Under the pieces are notes generated by a model. That model worked only from the letters and a program-made list of their open reading frames with translations. It did not search any database and had not been told where the DNA came from. Shown piece after piece: positions 1 through 5,562 of a stretch of DNA of 6,533 nucleotides (the stretch's first letter is position 1; each line of letters opens with the position of its first letter). The DNA is taken from positions 1 through 6,533 of the forward strand of contig CALCPB010000045.1 of assembly GCA_937897665.1 (NCBI GenBank), given 5' to 3'. A program made the position numbers and the translations under genes. This DNA is from an uncultured Halomicronema sp. (GTDB lineage Bacteria; Cyanobacteriota; Cyanobacteriia; Phormidesmidales; Phormidesmidaceae).

Positions 1-1488
1 AAAGTGCGCTTCGGGCAAGCCGACTTTCGTCAAGAGCGATCGCACTCGGCCCAAGACGTCGGGGATCACCCGCTCTGATTCGGTCACGGCGAGCCCGCAC
101 ATCGGCAGGGCTGGGCAGGCCATGGCATGACGCACCAGCGGATCAATGTCTTGCGGCCGCGTGACGCCGTGGCTATCCAAAATTGCTTGAATGGCGTCTT
201 TGTCTTGGGGCTCAATTTCATAAAGCACCACGCTTTGATTGGCCGTAATCCGCATCGGCACGGCAAAGCGTTCCACAATGGCCCGCAGTGCGCTTCTGAG
301 CTTGAGAGTGCCGTTGTCGTAAATGCGGCCGTTATCCACATTGACGCCGACAAACCACTTGCCATCACCTTGTTCATGCCAACCCAGATAATCTTCAAAC
401 TTCCAGGCGGGCAAGACTTTGAAGGGTTTCAGGGGCTTGCCAAAATACTGCTCCAGCTGCTGCCGAAACTTTTCGACACCCCAGTCATGCAGCAGATATT
501 TCATGCGGGCATGGCGACGATTGTAGCGATCGCCATAATCGCGCTGGGTTGCAACAATCGCCTTCACGGCATCAAACACATCAGCTTTATCCACGTAGCC
601 GATTTCGTCGGCAACGCGGGCAAAGGTCTCTTCCTTATTGTGGGTGCGGCCCATACCGCCCCCTGCCAAAATGTTGAACCCCTGCAGTTCGCCTGCTTTG
701 TTCGTCATCACCACCAGGGTAATGTCCTGAGTGTAGGCATCCACGGAGTTATCGCCGGGCACCGTCACCGCGATCTTAAATTTGCGCGGCATGTAGTGGG
801 TGCCGTAGATCGGCTCCTCACTGTCATGCATAAGGGTGCCGTTGCCGTTGCGCTGGCGGGCCGCCACCACATCGGGGTGCTCTTCGGCGGTGACGGCCTT
901 TTCGCCATCGAGCCAAATTTCGTAGTAGGCTCCGGTTTGAGGGCGCAGCAGATCAGCAATTTGATCGGCGTAGTCCCGCGCCACCAAATACTCAGGCTTG
1001 TGCTTAAAAGGGGCTGGCGGGGCCATCACATTGCGGTTGAGGTCACCACAGGCCCCCAGGGTCGCGCCAAGATTGCGAATGATCGTGGCGATCGTCGCCT
1101 GTAAATTTTCCTTCAGAATGCCGTGCAGCTGAATGCCCTGCCGAGTGGTAGCCCGCAGGTTGCCATAGCCGTAGCGATCGCTCAGGTCATCGAGCGCCAA
1201 ATACAGCTCCGGTGGAATAAAGCCCCCCGGATTCCGCGTCCGCAGCATCATGCGGTAGTCCTTTTCCTGACCTTTGACGCGATTATCCCGGTTGTCTTGC
1301 TGATAAGACCCGTGAAACTTGAGGATTTGAATCGCCGGGTCAGTGAAGTGAGTCGTATCTTGATGCAGCTCAGTGACCAGCGGCTCTCGCAGAAAGTTGC
1401 TGCGCTCTTTGATGCCTTCTACTTTAGAGACTTTTTGACCAGCGGCAGCTTGAGAAGACGAGTTGGAACGGATCGGAGTCTGAACCAT
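1..1488 (-). CDS. sir: Ferredoxin-sulfite reductase, 5' part (C-terminus beyond window)
   Basis: This enzyme reduces sulfite to sulfide with six electrons from ferredoxin, the last step of assimilatory sulfate reduction in the cyanobacterial cytoplasm. The frame is open for 496 codons from ATG at 1488 to base 1, with no stop. The N-terminus carries [16 protein letters not shown] and [18 protein letters not shown], which are typical of cyanobacterial Sir and unlike NirA. The siroheme/anion-site motif RATTRQG lies at residues 112-118 and the paired lysines KFK at 236-238. The first iron-sulfur motif is C458-X5-C464 in [11 protein letters not shown]. The second motif, C-X3-C, should lie about 40 residues further on, outside the window. 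Family members are roughly 640 residues, so about 140 are missing because of the window edge, not a lesion. I see no clear Shine-Dalgarno before the ATG; the start is chosen by N-terminal similarity to family members. No flanking cysteine-synthesis gene is visible. Confidence 0.97.
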   Translation of the reverse strand, partial: MVQTPIRSNSSSQAAAGQKVSKVEGIKERSNFLREPLVTELHQDTTHFTDPAIQILKFHGSYQQDNRDNRVKGQEKDYRMMLRTRNPGGFIPPELYLALDDLSDRYGYGNLRATTRQGIQLHGILKENLQATIATIIRNLGATLGACGDLNRNVMAPPAPFKHKPEYLVARDYADQIADLLRPQTGAYYEIWLDGEKAVTAEEHPDVVAARQRNGNGTLMHDSEEPIYGTHYMPRKFKIAVTVPGDNSVDAYTQDITLVVMTNKAGELQGFNILAGGGMGRTHNKEETFARVADEIGYVDKADVFDAVKAIVATQRDYGDRYNRRHARMKYLLHDWGVEKFRQQLEQYFGKPLKPFKVLPAWKFEDYLGWHEQGDGKWFVGVNVDNGRIYDNGTLKLRSALRAIVERFAVPMRITANQSVVLYEIEPQDKDAIQAILDSHGVTRPQDIDPLVRHAMACPALPMCGLAVTESERVIPDVLGRVRSLLTKVGLPEAHF

Positions 1489-1901
1489 AGGACGCAGGGA
1501 ATGGAATGTATGGATAGAGAGGGTCTGAATCACCCTGGCAGCTCTTAAGCGACCCGATAGCCAGCGGCCATTAACGGCATTGTCCGGTAACCCGGTCGGG
1601 ATTTGGGTGAATCATGCTGATTTTAACATTGGATCCCCGACAAAATTACCTCACAGCGCCAGATTGTCACGATCGCTCATCTAGTCAGCGATCGATAGGC
1701 TAGTCATGACCCTCGTCGCCCCAGAGCGGCGGATTTGAGAGAGGCACCGTGATTCCGGTGAAGGTCAGCGACGCCCGACCGACCTCACCCGCGTAGCGAA
1801 AAGCACTGATCTGACTTTTTGCGGCGCGAAACTTTATCAGCGATGGCGGCAATGCCATGGCCGACATGACGCCATGCGATCAACAGGGCGGGAAGCGGCT
1901 A

Positions 1902-2004
1902 ATACCGATTCTCTAAAACAAGGCTACAGATCTGGCTCCCCTGTTCCTTGGCTCCCCTGCTTTCCCAAGACTGCATCGGAAGTCCGATCACTGAGAACTG
2001 GTAT
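1902..2004. repeat. MITE-like extragenic element with imperfect inverted ends
   Basis: The left end ATACCGATTCTC (1902-1913) and right end GAGAACTGGTAT (1993-2004) are inverted copies matching at 10 of 12 positions. Between them, TGGCTCCCCTG occurs twice in direct orientation (1933-1943 and 1949-1959). There is no coding capacity for a transposase. Terminal sequences of this style, around runs of GGGGAGC-like units, resemble small non-autonomous extragenic repeats in filamentous cyanobacteria; that comparison is from memory, not a search. No target-site duplication is clear outside the ends. An open frame across it on the minus strand (2081-1899) is best read as a by-product of the repeat. 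Confidence 0.55.
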
Positions 2005-2029
2005 AACGTCTCAAATCGATTAACCGTGA

Positions 2030-2086
2030 ACCGGATAGAGCGGGCGCGGCCCTCACGAGCATCTCCGTGGAACGTCGCCATCCGGT
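2030..2086. repeat. Separated 7-bp inverted pair
   Basis: ACCGGAT at 2030-2036 and ATCCGGT at 2080-2086 are perfect inverted copies separated by 43 bases. The pair lies just outside the 103-base inverted-end element, in the non-coding gap upstream of sir. A long hairpin, a binding-site pair or chance are all possible; a 7-base match at this distance is weak evidence. Confidence 0.25.
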
Positions 2087-2219
2087 AACAGGGTTCAGGC
2101 GACGAGGCAGTCAGTTAGGCGGCTTAAATCACGACAACTCGGCAACGCGAGCTGACCAGGGCCAGAGCGAGAGCGCTTTACCTGCCACTGCAGACCTTGG
2201 CTTTTATCCAACACTCGAC

Positions 2220-2840
2220 TTACTTAAGTAAAAAGTGCGTCATGATGAACGGCTCTTTGGCATCAATCCTCAGAGTAGTGGCATTGCCAGTCCGGAGAGT
2301 GATGCCCTGAGTGGGATATTTGGGATCGGGGGCGCTTTGCTCAACCGATGTCGCGGGTGACGCGATCGTATTGACCAGCGCTCGGCAATGGCCTTGAGCA
2401 TCTAATAAAGACAGGGCGACAGGCTGACTGCTGATCAACCCAATTTCGATTTCGGTAACAGCCTCACCGACGCTGATCTTGATGCCCTGTTCGCAAGGGG
2501 CAGGCATGAGGACAATCGAGCGATCATCGCCGTGAAACTGAGGATTAGAGGGTCGCACCGCGATCGCCGACTCAAACCACACCTGATAGGCCGCAAACTG
2601 GCGATCAACCCACTCAAAATTGTTCAAAGCTTTGATCGGCAGGCAGCGCCAATCCCTCGCTGTCGGTGCCGAGGGCTGCTTAGCAGCGGGCAAAACGGGT
2701 GACGTTAGAGAACCAATTCCTGAAAGGGGCATGGGTTTTAGAGAGGGTAGATAGCCGGTGGAGTCTCCATGATCTACATCCACCACCTGAGCGATCTCGC
2801 AGAAAGCACGGACATCTTGTGACAGTTGTAAAGCTGGCAT
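2220..2840 (-). CDS. Hypothetical protein, 206 aa
   Basis: I do not recognise this protein family. The frame runs from ATG at 2840 to TAA at 2220, with codon use like its neighbours and an internal HIP1 site at 2560-2567, so it is probably real and resident. No signal peptide, membrane segment or cysteine-pair motif is visible; single cysteines fall at 14, 66, 116 and 152. Residues 1-30 could fold as a short acidic segment, 31-62 is a Pro/Ser/Ala-rich low-complexity linker, and 63-90 is aromatic-rich (DWRCLPIKALNNFEWVDRQF). The half after about residue 105 alternates hydrophobic and polar residues, as in a beta-sheet domain (SIVLMP, EIEIGLI, VALSLLD, TLRIDA). This suggests a soluble two-part protein with a disordered hinge. 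It lies 183 bases downstream of pheA on the same strand, but no functional link is shown. No clear Shine-Dalgarno precedes the ATG. Confidence 0.72.
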   Translation of the reverse strand: MPALQLSQDVRAFCEIAQVVDVDHGDSTGYLPSLKPMPLSGIGSLTSPVLPAAKQPSAPTARDWRCLPIKALNNFEWVDRQFAAYQVWFESAIAVRPSNPQFHGDDRSIVLMPAPCEQGIKISVGEAVTEIEIGLISSQPVALSLLDAQGHCRALVNTIASPATSVEQSAPDPKYPTQGITLRTGNATTLRIDAKEPFIMTHFLLK

Positions 2841-3023
2841 AATGTTTGATCCAATCCTGCAGCAAGAACAGACACGATGCGGCTTCTGGCCTAGCTTAGC
2901 TCAACCGATCTTTACAGTGAGTTGATGCTATATGAAGTCGCTTTGTCTTTTCTTTACAACGCCTGGGCTGAGTCTCCGGAGAATTTCGAGGGAATTTCTA
3001 CCTATCATCAAATCATTTTAGAT

Positions 3024-3881
3024 TTAACTCGCTATACCCCCAGTAGCCACGGCATCGGCAGGAATATTAACGTAGCTGCCAAAAAGTTTCAGGGTTTCCA
3101 CACAGTTTTTCACTGCGGCCAGGGTTTCTTGGGTGTGTGCTGCCGCCAGGCTGGCCTCTAGGTCTAAAAAGAAGAGATATTCCCCCAGGGAGCGCTTAGT
3201 TGGTCGCGACTCGATGCGACTTAAGTTGATGTTGGCTTTAGCAAAAATTTCGAGAGGTCGTAGCAGTGCCCCAGGGGCATTGATGGGCAGGCTAAACGCT
3301 AACGAAGTATAGTTACCCTGCGGCGATGCCGACTGACTCAGCACCCAAAATTTGGTGCAATTGTCGGGGCGATCGTTAATGCCCTGAGCGAGTACGGGCA
3401 CCTGATAAAGACTCGCAGCCCAGGCCGAGGCGATCGCCGCCGTAGTCGGCGAGTCTTCGAGATGCTGCAGCGACTCAGTAGTGGAGCGGGTGGGAACGAG
3501 CGTGGCCTGGGGACAGTGTTGGCGAATCCACTGCTGACACTGCCCTAACGCCTGGGGGTGAGAATAAATCGTCTGAATCGTCTCCACCTGCTCAGCATGG
3601 CTAATCAGCGTGTGGCGAATCGGCAAGATCAGAGCCTGTTGAATTTGCAGGGTATCGAGCTGCCACAGGGTATCGAGCGTGACCGCCACACTGCCTTCGA
3701 TCGAATTTTCAACGGGCACGATGGCCAATGTTGTGTCTTGATCATCAGCGGCTTGAATGGTCTGCAAGATGCTGGGATAAGCTTGCAGCGGATTCTCTTT
3801 GCCCAACCACGCCTGATAGGCTAAAGCGGCCTGTTCTGAATACGTCCCTTGGGGGCCAAGATGGGCGATCGCTGCTGGCAT
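3024..3881 (-). CDS. pheA: Prephenate dehydratase (PDT + ACT domains)
   Basis: This enzyme converts prephenate to phenylpyruvate by decarboxylation and loss of water, in the phenylalanine branch of the shikimate pathway. At 285 residues it is a usual length for a monofunctional enzyme without a chorismate mutase domain. The catalytic PDT domain spans about 5-181: GPQGTYSEQA at 9-18, VPVENSIEGSV at 55-65, STTES at 133-137, and DNCTKFWVL at 173-181. The last contains the catalytic threonine, T176. The conserved T-R-F triad reads T-K-F here (176-178), a conservative change. The ACT regulatory domain spans about 192-270, with GALLRPLEIFAKANINL at 204-220 and the ESRP motif at 224-227, which in the family binds phenylalanine for feedback inhibition. 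It starts 95 bases downstream of the zinc-ribbon gene on the same strand, so co-transcription is possible but not shown. I see no clear Shine-Dalgarno. Confidence 0.97.
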   Translation of the reverse strand: MPAAIAHLGPQGTYSEQAALAYQAWLGKENPLQAYPSILQTIQAADDQDTTLAIVPVENSIEGSVAVTLDTLWQLDTLQIQQALILPIRHTLISHAEQVETIQTIYSHPQALGQCQQWIRQHCPQATLVPTRSTTESLQHLEDSPTTAAIASAWAASLYQVPVLAQGINDRPDNCTKFWVLSQSASPQGNYTSLAFSLPINAPGALLRPLEIFAKANINLSRIESRPTKRSLGEYLFFLDLEASLAAAHTQETLAAVKNCVETLKLFGSYVNIPADAVATGGIAS

Positions 3882-3900
3882 AGTCTAAAAATCACACTTT

Positions 3901-3927
3901 CTAAGGGCCACTAAGGCCATTAGGGTA
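3901..3927. repeat. Short tandem TAAGG(G)CCA motif in pheA leader
   Basis: On the plus strand, CTAAGGGCCA, CTAAGGCCA and TTAGGGTA follow each other directly, giving two close copies and one partial copy. The two GGCC cores could also pair as a 4-bp stem around ACTAA. The motif lies 20-46 bases upstream of the pheA start codon, in the gap after the zinc-ribbon gene. It could be an operator, part of a leader hairpin, or chance. No T-run follows, so it is not a typical terminator. Confidence 0.25.
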
Positions 3928-3976
3928 CAGTAATTTTCAGTTGAGAAATTTAACGAGCGTCAAAGACGACTCCGGG

Positions 3977-4501
3977 CTAACGTTCATCTTCGGCTGGGGG
4001 CAGCACTTCAACCGTCACCTCGACCGCTTCATCCGCGCGATCGCTGCCGGGAGTCACATCCACCGCATTGACCTCAACGGTGCCCTCTGGCGTAAAGCGG
4101 GCAAAGCCTTCACGGCTGACCTGTAACGGCGTTCGGCAACTGGGGCAAACCATCTGAGCCTGGTTTAACCCGGTCAGCGGCGTATCACATACCGGGCAGG
4201 CACCCTCAATCAGGTTGCGGCTGAGCCACCAGCGAAACCCAATAAACGCTATAACGGGCGTCACGATGAGCAGCCCCACCAGCACAAAGATCGATTTCAC
4301 AATCCACCCGAGGCCCACGGCACCCAGCAGCCAAGCGATCGCAATGACCGTCAGCCAACAGCCCAGCCCCGAAAAATTAATTCTGTAATTGTTTGATCCT
4401 TGGGGATACACGCTCGTGCCCTCATGCCACGTTATACGTCTGGTGTAGACGCGATCGACCTCTTCGCAATGCTCGCGCCGGACTTGATTCAGCGGACTCA
4501 T
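3977..4501 (-). CDS. Membrane-anchored zinc-ribbon protein, 174 aa
   Basis: This resembles an uncharacterised protein conserved in cyanobacteria; the resemblance is recalled, not searched. The N-terminal 40 residues are soluble and contain RVYTRRITWHEGTSVYPQG (17-35), the most family-like stretch. Two hydrophobic segments follow at about 46-66 and 70-90, giving a hairpin that should place both ends on the same side of the membrane. A zinc ribbon comes next: C102-PV-C105 and C119-PS-C122, with the pairs 13 residues apart, followed by ARFTPEGTVEV. The C-terminus from about 147 is acidic and probably disordered. The likely role is a metal-stabilised interaction module at the inner or thylakoid membrane, but no reaction or partner is known. 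The start is supported by a GGAGG before the ATG and by the lack of other good start codons nearby. It is divergent from the DUF4129 gene. Confidence 0.88.
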   Translation of the reverse strand: MSPLNQVRREHCEEVDRVYTRRITWHEGTSVYPQGSNNYRINFSGLGCWLTVIAIAWLLGAVGLGWIVKSIFVLVGLLIVTPVIAFIGFRWWLSRNLIEGACPVCDTPLTGLNQAQMVCPSCRTPLQVSREGFARFTPEGTVEVNAVDVTPGSDRADEAVEVTVEVLPPAEDER

Positions 4502-4504
4502 TGC

Positions 4505-4509
4505 CCTCC
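4505..4509 (-). promoter_or_regulatory. Shine-Dalgarno of the zinc-ribbon gene, short spacing
   Basis: Read on the minus strand, GGAGG lies only 3 bases before the ATG at 4501, closer than the usual 5-9. It is the only strong anti-16S match in front of any gene in this window, and it supports the chosen start. Confidence 0.5.
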
Positions 4510-4607
4510 GTCGATGACTCTAGCCTAAGCCACATATCTGCCCAATAGGCGGGGTGATGTCCGAACGTCAACTGAGTCTTGCTGGAAGTGAGGAGAGTTT
4601 GGCATCT

Positions 4608-4846
4608 GGAGTTCGGCATTTTGCCTTACTGTATGCCACATTCTGCTTCTCCTGCGAGCGGGCCAGAGCCTTGGGGAGTTCGGAATTTTGAGTACTCGGA
4701 GGCGTGGGGAGAGAGCGCCAGAGTGTTGCCCGCAGAGTTTTGAATATGCGCCAGCAAAACGAAGCTTTGCAAAATTAGCCCTGAACGAAGTGAGAAGATC
4801 TCAAGGCAGCTTCTTGTCGACTTCCGCCTGCTGAATTCTGAACTCC
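4608..4846. repeat. Cluster of degenerate GGAGTTCGGAATT repeats
   Basis: The 16-base unit at 4608-4623 (GGAGTTCGGCATTTTG) recurs at 4675-4690 with one difference (GGAGTTCGGAATTTTG), 67 bases further on. An inverted copy, AATTCTGAACTCC at 4834-4846, matches the complement of 4675-4687 at 12 of 13 positions. The outer copies could therefore pair over about 170 bases. Similar (G)GAATTC/GAGTTC-type strings are familiar in cyanobacterial spacers and are probably non-coding extragenic repeats that spread or expanded by slippage. No transposase or clear terminal duplication is seen. Confidence 0.5.
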
Positions 4847-4968
4847 GCCTGTTGCTGCAGGCTAAAAGTTACACTTCATTACCAACCTAACCGCTTCCCT
4901 GCTTACGGGCAGCGATCGCTCCCACCGTTGAGTAAATTAGGGAAAACACGCTCTCCAGAGACTTTTCT

Positions 4969-5562
4969 ATGGCGGCTGACGCATCCATTCAAACCAATAA
5001 CGTGCCCTGGCAAGTGCGACAGGGGGGCAAAAATCTCTCGGAATGGATTCAGCTGCAGCTGTCGCGACGGCAACCGCGCGAGTCCGAGCCGTTCAGCTTT
5101 GACTGGCCCCCTTGGATTACCGAGTTAATCCTGTGGCTGGTGATTGCGGTAGTCGTCCTGTGGGTCGCGTGGTTGATCGTGCAATCGTTAGAGCGTTATC
5201 TGGCCTACCGCCAGGGGCGGCAGCCTCAACCTCAGCCTCAGACCGTGTCTCAGGTGCGCGATCGCAGCGCCGCTGATTGGCTGCGTCAAGCCCAACAATT
5301 TGAACGCGAAGGGGACTGGCCAGCAGCCTGTCGTGCCCTCTATATGGCCGCGCTACAGGTATTGGCAGATCGTGACTGGGTACCTCACCTGCCGAGTCGC
5401 ACTGACGGTGAATATTTGCAGGCCGTGCAGCCGTTGTCGCGACCACGACCGCTGCAGCTTTTGATTCGCACCCATGAGCGATCTCTGTTTGGCGGCGATC
5501 GCTTAACGGCTGAAAACCTGCAGCGCTGCCGCCGTGCCTACGAGGAACTCGATAAACGATGA
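4969..5562 (+). CDS. DUF4129 domain membrane protein, 197 aa
   Basis: The protein has a short amphipathic N-terminal region, one membrane segment at about 50-71 (ITELILWLVIAVVVLWVAWL), a Pro/Gln linker (QPQPQPQ at 85-91) and a C-terminal DUF4129 domain at about 100-192. Domain hallmarks are EREGDWPAACRALYMAAL (112-129) and the T-x-x-EYL element (145-150). Basic residues just after the membrane segment suggest that the DUF4129 domain faces the cytoplasm. In other proteins this domain often sits at the C-terminus of transglutaminase-like membrane proteins and is encoded near MoxR ATPases; here it stands alone. Its biochemical role is unknown. Its stop overlaps the start of the next gene, so the two are almost certainly one operon. 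The ATG is the first in frame and matches family N-termini as I recall them; the ribosome site is weak. Confidence 0.9.
   Translation: MAADASIQTNNVPWQVRQGGKNLSEWIQLQLSRRQPRESEPFSFDWPPWITELILWLVIAVVVLWVAWLIVQSLERYLAYRQGRQPQPQPQTVSQVRDRSAADWLRQAQQFEREGDWPAACRALYMAALQVLADRDWVPHLPSRTDGEYLQAVQPLSRPRPLQLLIRTHERSLFGGDRLTAENLQRCRRAYEELDKR

Larger units (their letters stand above)
1489..2219. other. Long intergenic region between sir and an unknown gene
   Basis: This 731-base stretch holds no ORF that looks protein-coding. It must contain the promoter and 5' leader of sir, which is read leftward from 1488, and the 3' end of the transcript from the gene ending at 2220. I cannot point to a convincing -35/-10 pair, NtcA site (GTA-N8-TAC) or T-run terminator. 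It is rich in short inverted motifs: a 5-bp stem CACCG/CGGTG with a 6-base loop at 1745-1760, the 103-base inverted-end element at 1902-2004, and an ACCGGAT/ATCCGGT pair at 2030-2086. CTAGTCA is repeated at 1681 and 1700. An unannotated small RNA or a degraded insertion could be hidden here, but nothing shows one directly. Confidence 0.6.
4502..4968. other. Divergent intergenic region with degenerate repeats
   Basis: This 467-base spacer separates two divergently read genes, so it should hold promoters for both, although I cannot define them. Most of 4560-4865 is low-complexity repeat-like DNA rather than coding sequence. A HIP1 site is at 4912-4919. A possible hairpin GCCTG-TTGCTG-CAGGC lies at 4847-4862, and GCAAA/TTTGC arms lie at 4754-4770. 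A 65-codon minus-strand frame (4619-4422) overlaps the start of the zinc-ribbon gene in another frame and reads into the repeats, so I do not call it a gene. Confidence 0.65.

Noticed and set aside
127..1104. A 325-codon open frame on the plus strand
   Set aside because: It is fully antisense to sir, which is strongly conserved. The peptide shows no recognisable domain; long antisense frames are common opposite GC-rich genes.
1..1488. The possibility that the left-edge gene is ferredoxin-nitrite reductase
   Set aside because: The N-terminal sequence and the [13 protein letters not shown] region match sulfite reductases, and no nitrate-assimilation neighbour is seen.
1123..1548. A 141-codon plus-strand frame
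   Set aside because: It is mostly antisense to the start of sir and has no recognisable motif.
1899..2081. A 60-codon minus-strand frame
   Set aside because: It reads through the 103-base inverted-end repeat; such peptides are typical by-products of cyanobacterial extragenic repeats.
2973..2982. Perfect palindrome TCTCCGGAGA downstream of pheA, considered as a terminator
   Set aside because: There is no loop or following T-run; a 10-base palindrome can occur by chance.
2922..3161. A 79-codon plus-strand frame
   Set aside because: Its second half is antisense to the 3' end of pheA, and the first half has no protein-like features.
4422..4619. A 65-codon minus-strand frame
   Set aside because: It overlaps the start of the zinc-ribbon gene in another frame and begins in the degenerate repeats.
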